A stretch of 40,715 nucleotides of DNA from Chitinophaga pinensis. GTDB taxonomy: Bacteria; Bacteroidota; Bacteroidia; Chitinophagales; LD1. Location: the NCBI GenBank assembly GCA_945867505.1, contig CAMBIM010000004.1, forward strand, positions 1-40,715. Direction: 5' to 3'. This document shows, in pieces, positions 26,465 through 35,605 of the stretch. The notes under the pieces are model-generated. The model saw only the letters and a program-made list of their open reading frames with translations. It searched no databases and was not told the origin of the DNA. Each line of letters starts with the position of its first letter. The first letter of the stretch is position 1. The translations under genes were made by a program, and so were the position numbers.

Positions 26465-27496
26465 CTACTTCCAGTCAAATTTTTTAAAATCAAACTCAAC
26501 GTTTTCCATTGCTGTAAGTTTACCAAGCAACTTACCAAATGTCTGCAAGTTATAATCGGAAACAAGTTTGGGGTGCGAGAGCAAATGCAAATAATTATTC
26601 TGAGTTGCTTCTTTCAAATACAGCGAAATTTTTATGTCGTTCAACATTTCAACCGAAAAGGTTTCGGTTGAGGTAAAGCGCTTATTGGTTGACGAATATA
26701 TTTTGTTAGAAGTAGAAACACCGTCTCCATGCCGCAGATGATTTTTGCTTTTAGAAAACAAGCGATAAAACGCACTGTTTAGTAAGCGATAGACAATCGG
26801 AATTTCAATAAACCGCATCGCGTATTCTGTAAACGCTCCATTCACATCTTCAATTGCAACTTCGCTATTGAATCTATAAATATTTTTTTCTATTCCCGAA
26901 AAATTAAAATTACCTGCACCACTATACGATTCGCCAACAGCGTTTATCAAAACACTGAAATCGTTTTTAATGCCATGCTTTTCAAAACATTTTTCAAAAG
27001 AAGAGAACGGTTGAATATAGAGTCCCCCTGCACGGTACCCATCTGTAGAAAATTTCTTTGACGCTTTGTTTAAAATCTCGTTCAGCAAATTCGTAGTTCT
27101 TTCAAAAACACTTTCCCTTACAATTTCGTTTAACGATTCGAAAGCGTATTGCGAAGCATCGTCAAGGAGCCATTCATTATTCGCTTCATCATATACAGCA
27201 TCTAGCCAATGCGGATGAAGGTGATTGAATACATAATGACCTTGCTCGGCCATTTCAATCAATTGAAGTTCTATTAATTCAAAATCATTTTTTGCTTTAG
27301 AATGTTTTTCTGCCGCTTCTTTCAATCTGCAGAGATAAAGCATGTCGACAAAAAATATAGCAGTTACATTATACTTTTTAAGAAGCCTTAAAATTTTTGC
27401 AGTAGGCAATAACATGCAATTAGCTACAGACCCGCTTCGCTTTCCCAAAAAAAGTTCGCAATCAAAAGTGACCAATATTCTTTTCTGCTCTGCCAT
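26465..27496 (-). CDS. Divergent polysaccharide deacetylase (NodB-like)
   Basis: 343 aa; ILVTFDCELF, ATAIFFVDMLYL-type pattern, YVFNHLHPHWLDA, FSTDGYRAGGLYIQP, HLLSHPKL resemble NodB motifs 1-5 with deviations. Confidence 0.65.
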   Translation of the reverse strand: MAEQKRILVTFDCELFLGKRSGSVANCMLLPTAKILRLLKKYNVTAIFFVDMLYLCRLKEAAEKHSKAKNDFELIELQLIEMAEQGHYVFNHLHPHWLDAVYDEANNEWLLDDASQYAFESLNEIVRESVFERTTNLLNEILNKASKKFSTDGYRAGGLYIQPFSSFEKCFEKHGIKNDFSVLINAVGESYSGAGNFNFSGIEKNIYRFNSEVAIEDVNGAFTEYAMRFIEIPIVYRLLNSAFYRLFSKSKNHLRHGDGVSTSNKIYSSTNKRFTSTETFSVEMLNDIKISLYLKEATQNNYLHLLSHPKLVSDYNLQTFGKLLGKLTAMENVEFDFKKFDWK

Positions 27497-27497
27497 T

Positions 27498-28481
27498 CTA
27501 TTTGTATCTGTAATTCAGCCCGGTTACATTTTGCTTTATGCCGCGCAATTTAAGATACCACTTTAGAACATTTTTGTAAACGCGGTAACGCCATGTAATT
27601 TCGGTATAGAAATGAAATCCCTTTTCTACATCTGCTCCAAAGCGCATCTTAAATTTTTGTATTCCATCGTATTTAGTTCCGCCTACATCTCCTAACCGAT
27701 AGCCCCCCATTACATATCTTCTAACACCTTGCTGTTTAAACCACTTCATAATTTCTAATTGCAATAACTTGTTTGCACCAGGATGTGGGCAGTTATCCAT
27801 TGCACCCGATTGAAAGTAATACGCCTCATGAGCGTTAAACAAAACAAGCGATGCTCCATAAATTTCACTTCCCTTTTTTACAACCGCTATTCTGCAATTC
27901 TTTTCACCCAAATTCTCTACAAGATTTTTCAATTCTTGTTCCAAATCAAAATAAATCCCTTGCCTTTGATGAGTGCTTTTATATAAGGAATAGAAAGGTG
28001 CGAATAGAGAGTTATCAAATGTCACCTCCAGATTTTCAGCCTGCGCTTTGCGTATTTCATTACGATAGTTACTGCTGAACGCTTTAAATAATTCATCTTC
28101 TCCTTTTTGTAAGTCAACCACAATTATTCCAATATCTGTGTAATAACTGCTACTCGAAACCGCCTTAAATAGCGAATAGTGCATTGGCGGAATAATAAAA
28201 TCACAAACGTTTTCTTTTTTACAAAACGAAGTAAAGTTTTCAAGAAATATCTTTTCAGCTTCTTCGGTTAATTGGTTGCCATTGCTGACAGGAGGATATA
28301 AATACTGTGCCTGTGTAATAAATTTTTCTGACTTTGTTTTTACAGGAAGATAAGCATGGCCATCGGTGAAAAGTTTTATAGTCCAACCTTTTGTTGATTC
28401 ATACTGAGCGAAACTCTTTTGAAAAAACAAAGGATAACTCAATTCTAAATCAATCACCTCTTCAAAATCAATCCATCTCAT
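27498..28481 (-). CDS. FemAB-like / GNAT-fold acyl- or aminoacyl-transferase
   Basis: 327 aa; FSSNYRNEIRKAQAENLEVTFDN, KSTHQRQGIYF, GASLVLFNAHEAYYFQSGAMDNCPHPGANKLLQLEIMKWFKQQGVRRYVMGGYR typical of FemAB-like proteins in polysaccharide loci. Confidence 0.8.
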   Translation of the reverse strand: MRWIDFEEVIDLELSYPLFFQKSFAQYESTKGWTIKLFTDGHAYLPVKTKSEKFITQAQYLYPPVSNGNQLTEEAEKIFLENFTSFCKKENVCDFIIPPMHYSLFKAVSSSSYYTDIGIIVVDLQKGEDELFKAFSSNYRNEIRKAQAENLEVTFDNSLFAPFYSLYKSTHQRQGIYFDLEQELKNLVENLGEKNCRIAVVKKGSEIYGASLVLFNAHEAYYFQSGAMDNCPHPGANKLLQLEIMKWFKQQGVRRYVMGGYRLGDVGGTKYDGIQKFKMRFGADVEKGFHFYTEITWRYRVYKNVLKWYLKLRGIKQNVTGLNYRYK

Positions 28482-28515
28482 GCGGGCAAATTATAATAGG
28501 CTACAAATAGACACT

Positions 28516-29310
28516 TTATTTTTTCTGCAAAATAAGCAGGTAACTGTTTTCAATAGTGTCAAGACGGTTTTTATACCCATCTGGAAAGTAGTATCGTTTT
28601 AAATCGTATTTACCCACTTTATGGCTGTAATAAAAATGTTCGTGCTTAACAACTGAAAATTTCTTTGCTACAATATTTTCAATCCGCTCGGGAGAGTATT
28701 TGGTATAAGTAATATCTGGATAAAGTAAATCGCGGTAGGAAAGTGCATGGATGTATTGAATAAAAACAAAGCCATCTTTATTTAAAAGTGCATACATTTT
28801 ATCGAAAAATTCTTCAATGCGCGATGGTTCTATGTACATCATTACACTGAAGCAAGAGAGTAAATCAAATTTGTTATTCCTTTCAAATTTATCAAAAAAA
28901 CTGCCACTATAATAGGTCGCAGCTGGCACAAGTTCTTTTGCTTTTTCTAAAAATGCTGTGTTCAAATCTATGCCGTACAGTTCTAAGTTTTTATCTTCTA
29001 AATCTTTCAGAAACAAACCTGTACCGCAACCAATATCTAACACAGTGCTGGTAGGTTTTATGTTGGCATCTACAAATCGTTTAAAAGTTATGTGTGTATC
29101 GTCTACCAAATTTTGAATGTAAGTTACGTGCGAGCAGCCCACATTTTCCTGCAAAGTTTTATCTTCTTGATATTTTCGTGCTGCCCAATCGTTATGCTTT
29201 AAATAGTTTTTGGCTAAGTAGTCAACACCTAAAAAAACCAATATGCGGTTAAGCAAAATATTATTTGCTAAGAAGTAAAATAATTTATTGCATACCTTTC
29301 GAAAAAACAT
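28516..29310 (-). CDS. Class I SAM-dependent methyltransferase
   Basis: VLDIGCGTGLFLKDLEDKNLELYGIDLNTAFLEKAKE. Start uncertain: MFFRKV at 29310, MAQPAL at 29334, or 29358 as in the ORF track. Confidence 0.88.
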   Translation of the reverse strand: MFFRKVCNKLFYFLANNILLNRILVFLGVDYLAKNYLKHNDWAARKYQEDKTLQENVGCSHVTYIQNLVDDTHITFKRFVDANIKPTSTVLDIGCGTGLFLKDLEDKNLELYGIDLNTAFLEKAKELVPAATYYSGSFFDKFERNNKFDLLSCFSVMMYIEPSRIEEFFDKMYALLNKDGFVFIQYIHALSYRDLLYPDITYTKYSPERIENIVAKKFSVVKHEHFYYSHKVGKYDLKRYYFPDGYKNRLDTIENSYLLILQKK

Positions 29311-29332
29311 AAACCGTAAAGCGGGCTGAGCC

Positions 29333-30610
29333 ATGAACAAATTTAGAAGAAAAAACAAATGTTTCTTTTTTACACTTTTTTATCCGTATACACACCAAGG
29401 TGTTTCGTACGATAGTTACATATACAGCGAAGTAGAAAAGATTTCGAAAGGATTTGATGAGGTGCAGATAATTGCAATAGGGACTGAACAGGATGGACAC
29501 GTCAATGTTCCACCCAATGTTTCGTTTGCAAATTTTTCAGCTTCTGTAACTTTATTGGATAAACTTTTGTGCGGAAAATTTCTTGTGTCTGTATTATTTT
29601 GGAATGAATTAGAGCAATTTAAAAAATATCATGCCGGTAAAGTCAATTTTGCAATCATCAAGTCAGTATTACTTTTTTTAATTAAAACAGATAAATACAA
29701 GGGATATCTCGAAAGCTATTTTTCGACTATAGACTTTAAAGAAACAGATGTGGTTATTTACAACTACTGGACCTTTGAAAATTCTTTAGCGGCTACACTT
29801 TTAAAAAAAGATTACCCATTAAAAGTATACACGCGCATGCACAGTTTAGATTTATATTTTGACCGTGTATCAGAAAATTATCTTCCATTCAGAAAATTGG
29901 TTTACGATTTGTGCAATGCTGTTTTTTATATATCGGAGCAGGGTAAAGACTATTTCAATCGCGTTCATCAAATTGAAAAAAAAAATCAGCAGAAAGGAAT
30001 AGTAAACAGAATAGGCGTTGTCAATAATTATGTCTTGGCAGTTCCTTCATTTCAGAAGATAGTTTTACTAAGTAATGCATGGATACAACCCTTGAAAAGA
30101 ATTGAGTTCATTATTGAATCATTGGCACTAATAAATGAGTTTGAAATTGAATGGCTTCATATAGGCGATGACTATGGAACTGGCAGATTTGATGCAATAA
30201 AGAATTTTGCCTTTGATTCATTAGGAGTTAAAAAGAATATTCAATACGAATTTGTTGGAAGAAAAACGCAACAAGAGGTTTATGAAATATTTATTAAGAA
30301 GAAAGTGAATTTGTTTATAAACGTAAGTACAACAGAGGGAATTCCGGTTTCTATCATGGAGGCTTTAAGTTTTGGCGTGCCAACAATTGCTACAAAAGTG
30401 GGTGGTGTACCCGAAATAATAGAAGACGGTGAAAACGGATTTTTACTTCCAGCTGATATAACTGCTGTAGATGTTGCCAATAAAATTTCTTGGTATAATG
30501 GCATGAGTAGCGAAGAAAAAGCAGCAATGGCAAACAATGCCCGTAAAATATGGAATGAGAAATTTAATGCCAATAAAAACAGCGATGAATTGATTCTAAA
30601 CTTGCAATAA
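29333..30610 (+). CDS. Glycosyltransferase family 4-like
   Basis: INVSTTEGIPVSIMEALSFGVPTIATKVGGVPEIIEDGENGFLLP. Confidence 0.92.
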   Translation: MNKFRRKNKCFFFTLFYPYTHQGVSYDSYIYSEVEKISKGFDEVQIIAIGTEQDGHVNVPPNVSFANFSASVTLLDKLLCGKFLVSVLFWNELEQFKKYHAGKVNFAIIKSVLLFLIKTDKYKGYLESYFSTIDFKETDVVIYNYWTFENSLAATLLKKDYPLKVYTRMHSLDLYFDRVSENYLPFRKLVYDLCNAVFYISEQGKDYFNRVHQIEKKNQQKGIVNRIGVVNNYVLAVPSFQKIVLLSNAWIQPLKRIEFIIESLALINEFEIEWLHIGDDYGTGRFDAIKNFAFDSLGVKKNIQYEFVGRKTQQEVYEIFIKKKVNLFINVSTTEGIPVSIMEALSFGVPTIATKVGGVPEIIEDGENGFLLPADITAVDVANKISWYNGMSSEEKAAMANNARKIWNEKFNANKNSDELILNLQ

Positions 30611-30618
30611 GATTTGCA

Positions 30619-31200
30619 TCAATGTTTATCGAAGTATAAATTTTTAAGTCGTGGATATTCATCCAATAGTTCTCTATCAGGTTCGCTAACACTTCCTACT
30701 AGTTTGGCTGGAATGCCGCGAATAATTGAAAAATCTTCAAACGTTCCGCTTACAAAACTAAAGGCAGAAACCACGCAACCCTTACCTAAAATTGTACCAG
30801 GCATAATTACAGAGTGCGGCCCTATAAAACAATACTCACCAATTTGAACTGGTGCATTTAAAAGCCCTTTCATGCCTTTTCCCCAATGCTCATTATAGTT
30901 TTCGCCATAAAGGCGTATGCTGTTGTGCGATGAATGTGTGAGCACGCTTACGTAATTTGTAATTTGACAGCCGTTACCAATAGAAACTTTATCGAAACCA
31001 TCAATGTAATTAAAGTGCCCTATAAAAACATTGTCGCCAATTGTTATATTTTTTTTGTTTGAAATGTGAGTAACGTTACTAATGCGGGTATCCTCATTTT
31101 TTTCACCTTGTGTTTTAGGTGGGTAGCCGACTACTTCGGGTTTAAAGCGTCTTAGCATTTCGTAATAAATTCTACTTTTGATTCTATTGAAAGGCCACAT
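30619..31200 (-). CDS. Hexapeptide-repeat (left-handed beta-helix) acyltransferase
   Basis: NITIGDNVFIGHFNYIDGFDKVSIGNGCQITNYVSVLTHSSH...QIGEYCFIGPHSVIMPGTILGKGCVVSAFSFVSG...IRGIPAKLVGS. Confidence 0.92.
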   Translation of the reverse strand: MWPFNRIKSRIYYEMLRRFKPEVVGYPPKTQGEKNEDTRISNVTHISNKKNITIGDNVFIGHFNYIDGFDKVSIGNGCQITNYVSVLTHSSHNSIRLYGENYNEHWGKGMKGLLNAPVQIGEYCFIGPHSVIMPGTILGKGCVVSAFSFVSGTFEDFSIIRGIPAKLVGSVSEPDRELLDEYPRLKNLYFDKH

Positions 31201-31215
31201 AATTGCATGGGATAA

Positions 31216-32511
31216 ATGATGAACACCGAAGCCGAAACTATGATTTTTTTTTCACTTCACTATCCGTTTCACTTTACGGACAGTTATCTAGATGAAGAAA
31301 TAAATTTATTGGCTTCAAAATTTAAAAAGGTCATTGTTATTTCATCTAATACTTTTAGTGAGGAAAAAAGGGCGGTGCCATCCAATGTAATCGTCTATCG
31401 GTTTTCTCCAGTAGTAAATTTAGGCTTAAGAACAGCATCTCTTTCACTATTGGGGAATCCAATCTTTTACAAAAACATTTTTCAACTTATTTTTAAGCAT
31501 AAAATAGGATTTAGCCTTTTGGCGGTTAAGGAATTATTTGCGTTTTACTCGCGCGCATTATCTATTCGTAATTTTTTAGAACAAGTAATAGAAGAGCAAC
31601 AAGTAGAAAAAAATAAACTACTTATTTATACCTATTGGATGGTAGAAAGTACCATGGCGGCTGTACTACTCAAAAAGGAAACTCCTTCAATTAAAGTAAT
31701 AAGTAAGGCACATTCGCAAGATGTATACTTTGAAAGAAGCCCTGTAAAGTATCATCCTTTTCGAAAATATATTTTTGAAGAATTGAATCGTTTGTTTTTT
31801 ATTTCAGACGATGCGCGAAAATATTTCATTAAAAAGCATGGGTTGACCAAGAAGGAAGAAGAGCGTATTTCCATAAGTAGAATTGGCATTGATGGTGCTA
31901 ATGAAAATTATATTTCTCAATCTTCTGAACAGGTGCTACGCATTATTAGCGTTGCATACATTCAAAAGATAAAACGTGTAGATTTAATTATTGATGCGCT
32001 TGCACTAATAAAAGATGTGCAAATAGAATGGTATCATGCTGGGCACAGTAATCAATCTGAAACAGAATTTGAAGAACTAAAGAAGTATGCAACGGAAAAA
32101 CTTTTACCCTTATTGAATATTTCTTTTTCCTTTTTGGGTAAAACAGCAAAAGAAGAATTATTCCGCCTTTATCAGGAAAAGCGATTTGATTTATTTTTGA
32201 ATGTAAGTGAAACAGAGGGAATCCCTGTTTCTATGATGGAGGCAATGAGTTATAGCGTGCCGGTTATAGGAACCAACGTTGGCGGAGTGGCTGAAATAGT
32301 TGAAGATAACGTAAATGGATTTTTACTTCCTCCTTATCCTGATGCAAACGAAGTAATGCAAACGATTAAGAAATTTGAAAAATTATCTGTGGAGAAAAAA
32401 AATGCATTAAGAGAAAATGCTTTCAAAACGTGGAATACAAAATATAACGGCAAAAAAAATAATCGGCAGTTTGTTCAAGAAGTTGAATTAATGCTTGGTG
32501 TGAGTGAATAG
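31216..32511 (+). CDS. Glycosyltransferase family 4-like, paralogue of 29333..30610
   Basis: LNVSETEGIPVSMMEAMSYSVPVIGTNVGGVAEIVEDNVNGFLLP. Confidence 0.92.
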   Translation: MMNTEAETMIFFSLHYPFHFTDSYLDEEINLLASKFKKVIVISSNTFSEEKRAVPSNVIVYRFSPVVNLGLRTASLSLLGNPIFYKNIFQLIFKHKIGFSLLAVKELFAFYSRALSIRNFLEQVIEEQQVEKNKLLIYTYWMVESTMAAVLLKKETPSIKVISKAHSQDVYFERSPVKYHPFRKYIFEELNRLFFISDDARKYFIKKHGLTKKEEERISISRIGIDGANENYISQSSEQVLRIISVAYIQKIKRVDLIIDALALIKDVQIEWYHAGHSNQSETEFEELKKYATEKLLPLLNISFSFLGKTAKEELFRLYQEKRFDLFLNVSETEGIPVSMMEAMSYSVPVIGTNVGGVAEIVEDNVNGFLLPPYPDANEVMQTIKKFEKLSVEKKNALRENAFKTWNTKYNGKKNNRQFVQEVELMLGVSE

Positions 32512-32517
32512 CTGATC

Positions 32518-33648
32518 TTAAATAGAGGCACCTTTGTATAAAGCCAGTAGACAATCAACATAATTCACAATGTCAAATTCTTTCGAAAACTCTACCGCGT
32601 TATTACTGAAATATGAATACTTTTCGTTATCTCTCATAAGAGAAATGATTTTTTGAGCAAATAATTGTGGGTTTTGTTCCGGTATAAAAAAACCATTCCA
32701 GTTATCTTTTACAATATCTCGATTGCCTTTACCATCAAGAGAAATTATCGGCAATCCGGAAGCCATTGCCTCCAATAAAACCAATCCGAATGGCTCATAA
32801 GTGGCAGTGTGCACGTAAAGGTTTGCTTGTTTTAAATAGGATTCAACATTATATACACTGCCAGGGAAAGACACAAATTTATCTAACCCATATTCCGATG
32901 TTTTACGTTTTACTTTTTGCATTTCAACTCCATCGCCAAGAAAGGTAACAGAAGCTTTCACCCCCATTTTATTTAAACAGTTCATTACTTCTACTAAAAA
33001 AAGTTGATTCTTTTTTTGAACGAAACTCCCTGTGTTAACTATTCTAATTTCATCTATACTTCTTTTATGTGCAACGGAATTAAATTTCTTGAATTTAATA
33101 GCGTTGGCAAGCAGGCGAACATTCGGTTTAAGTGAATTAGGAAGAACTTTGTTTAAGTAGGAGAAGGTATCTTTAGAAATAGCAATAAAATGGGTGTTGC
33201 TTTTTTTATATCTATCAAGAATGAAATTTCGCTCATAATAATTTGTAATATTCTCTTTTGAGAGTACTGTTTTATGTGAAAATTTTTCAAGTTGAATCAT
33301 ATTATCGTGGCAATGGGTAAAATACTTTACCATAGGAAACAGTTGATAACGCGAAACCATCTCGGCACTAAATAAATGAGAATGAATAACATCGGGCTTG
33401 AAAGAAGTAACAATTTCAGAAAATCCAGAAACACTCGCCTTTGTTTTGGAAGTAATAGAAGGAAGAACGTAAGAGAAACAAGCTTGATGGTCTATCCCAC
33501 TTGTTAGTTCTGTATATGCATTACTCTCTTCAAGTGTTACAAGTTTTGTCTGAATGCCTTTACGCAAATTCATTTCTTGGCATATATCTAAAACTAATCG
33601 TTCTGCCCCGCCTTTATTAAGATTTGGTATTATTTGTAAAATTTTCAA
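32518..33648 (-). CDS. Glycosyltransferase family 4
   Basis: MKILQIIPNLNKGGAERLVLDICQEM, YVHTATYEPFGLVLLEAMASGLPIISLDGKGNRDIV. Confidence 0.94.
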   Translation of the reverse strand: MKILQIIPNLNKGGAERLVLDICQEMNLRKGIQTKLVTLEESNAYTELTSGIDHQACFSYVLPSITSKTKASVSGFSEIVTSFKPDVIHSHLFSAEMVSRYQLFPMVKYFTHCHDNMIQLEKFSHKTVLSKENITNYYERNFILDRYKKSNTHFIAISKDTFSYLNKVLPNSLKPNVRLLANAIKFKKFNSVAHKRSIDEIRIVNTGSFVQKKNQLFLVEVMNCLNKMGVKASVTFLGDGVEMQKVKRKTSEYGLDKFVSFPGSVYNVESYLKQANLYVHTATYEPFGLVLLEAMASGLPIISLDGKGNRDIVKDNWNGFFIPEQNPQLFAQKIISLMRDNEKYSYFSNNAVEFSKEFDIVNYVDCLLALYKGASI

Positions 33649-33678
33649 ATGCCTCTTTTTGAACTTCTATTGAATAAT

Positions 33679-34593
33679 TTAGAGCAATTTTTTAGCCATC
33701 TCAATTCCATTTTTACCAATTAAATATCTGATAATATTTAAGCGAAATTTTGTTTGTATGTGCCGTGGGTCTGCAACAACGCTGCGGAAAAGATTCTTTA
33801 GTGCGTAAAATTTATTGCCTTTATGAATAAAATATATAGCAATTCCATAGTAGCAATTACTTATAATTTTTGCTTTTATTTCGCCAGCAATATTGTATCC
33901 GTATTTTTTGTTATTAAAAACTTCTTTAAAGAGTTGTAGAGTATCAAAATATACATTGTAGCGCTTATTGTTTACAGATCTATCCTCATGGTCTAAGGCA
34001 ACTATCGTGTATTGGTTATCTAAGTAGATAAAAGGATACTGGCTGGCTATACGAAGCCACAGTTCCATATCTTCACCAATTATTATTGCAGTATTGAATT
34101 TATAATGTAGCAAAATGCTATGGTGAATACATACCTGAGGGGTGCCAATCACTGCTAATACAATAAAATCGTTTATGTTTTTAAACGTGTTAGACAACTG
34201 TGGACGGTTTGTAATTTCGCCTTGTAGGCTGTAAGCAATACCTGTGTAATACACTGCAATTTTTTCGTTGTGCTTTAAAATTTCGGCATGTAATTTTAAC
34301 AGTCTGTCATGCATATAGTAGTCGTCACTATCTAAAAAGCAAATGTATTGACCGGTGGCATTTCTAATGCCGTTGTTCCTAGCCTCGCTTCTTTCCGCAT
34401 TTTTTTGATACAGGTAGATAATCCGTTTGTCAGAATAGGACTGCACTACATCTTTTGTATTATCGGTTGACCCATCATCAACTATAATTAACTCCCAGTC
34501 TGAAAATGTTTGTTGTAGTACACTTTCTATGGCTTTTACAATTAGCTGTGCCCTATTGTAAGTAGGAATAACGATGCTAAAAAATGGACTCAT
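33679..34593 (-). CDS. Glycosyltransferase family 2
   Basis: FSIVIPTYNRAQLIVKAIESVLQQTFSDWELIIVDDGSTDNT, ARNNGIRNATGQYICFLDSDDYY. Confidence 0.95.
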   Translation of the reverse strand: MSPFFSIVIPTYNRAQLIVKAIESVLQQTFSDWELIIVDDGSTDNTKDVVQSYSDKRIIYLYQKNAERSEARNNGIRNATGQYICFLDSDDYYMHDRLLKLHAEILKHNEKIAVYYTGIAYSLQGEITNRPQLSNTFKNINDFIVLAVIGTPQVCIHHSILLHYKFNTAIIIGEDMELWLRIASQYPFIYLDNQYTIVALDHEDRSVNNKRYNVYFDTLQLFKEVFNNKKYGYNIAGEIKAKIISNCYYGIAIYFIHKGNKFYALKNLFRSVVADPRHIQTKFRLNIIRYLIGKNGIEMAKKLL

Positions 34594-34597
34594 GTAA

Positions 34598-35605
34598 CTA
34601 TCTCTTTAAAAACATCTTAATGAAAAATTTGATTTTTACGAACGCTGTTAGTTTTTTGTATTTGCTTATTGGGGAATTGAAAAAATTATTAAAAGCCTCT
34701 ATCCCAAGCAAACCAGAATTATAGACTGTATTAAACCAAAGTTGCGCAATGTAGGTTTCAAAAAAATTACCTTCAAAACACGCTGATAGTTTATTGGCAG
34801 CTAATAATCTTCGTAAAAGCAGTTCCGATTTGTTTAAATATTCTATCGTTCCTGTGTATTCATGTTGCATAATGGTTTTAAACAAATCAATATCCTCTTC
34901 ATCTACCACTACGCCAATGTTTTTGAATATTCTCTTTTTAATTACAGTGCTGTTATTGATCTGTACATCCCGATTGCTTGCTGAAACACTTTGCTCATGT
35001 ATGCGATATTTTAGAAGCGCAGTTTGAATATTTGCCAGCTTATATTTCTCTCCTATTCGTGCAAAAAAATCATAGTCCTCAGCATGTATAAAAGTAGGGT
35101 CAAATTTGGTTTCAAAGGTTTCTATCATGGACTTGCGCATAATAATAGACGGATGACAAAAATGACATTGGCAAAGCATCTTCATCATAATTTCATTATG
35201 GTTGGCTACATATTTTGCAACGCCTGCTCTATCGCCAATTAGTTCGAACCAAGAGCCGCAAAGCGCAACACTTAGATTTAATTCCATAAAATCAAATTGC
35301 ATTTGTAATCTGTTGGGTAAGCTTATATCATCGGCATCCATCCGGGCAATGTATTTGCCTTTTGATATTTCAATTCCCTTGTTTAAAGTAGCGATTAGTT
35401 TTATGTTTTTTTCGTTTTTTACATACCGAATTCTTTGGTCGCTATAACTCAAAATAATTTTTTCGGAACCATCTGTAGAGCCATCGTTTATAATTAATAA
35501 TTCAAAATTTTCGAATGATTGATTAAGAATGCTACCAATTGCATCTGCCAAATATTTTTCGGCATTGTAAACAGGCATTAAAACTGTAATAGCTGTAGTA
35601 ATCAT
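34598..35605 (-). CDS. Glycosyltransferase family 2
   Basis: ITVLMPVYNAEKYLADAIGSILNQSFENFELLIINDGSTDGS, LNKGIEISKGKYIARMDADD. Confidence 0.95.
   Translation of the reverse strand: MITTAITVLMPVYNAEKYLADAIGSILNQSFENFELLIINDGSTDGSEKIILSYSDQRIRYVKNEKNIKLIATLNKGIEISKGKYIARMDADDISLPNRLQMQFDFMELNLSVALCGSWFELIGDRAGVAKYVANHNEIMMKMLCQCHFCHPSIIMRKSMIETFETKFDPTFIHAEDYDFFARIGEKYKLANIQTALLKYRIHEQSVSASNRDVQINNSTVIKKRIFKNIGVVVDEEDIDLFKTIMQHEYTGTIEYLNKSELLLRRLLAANKLSACFEGNFFETYIAQLWFNTVYNSGLLGIEAFNNFFNSPISKYKKLTAFVKIKFFIKMFLKR

Noticed and set aside
31021-31070. Homopolymer tracts (e.g. long A/T runs) as phase-variation switches in the polysaccharide locus
   Set aside because: A/T runs are frequent in this AT-rich DNA and the reading frames across them are intact; no evidence of slippage from a single sequence.
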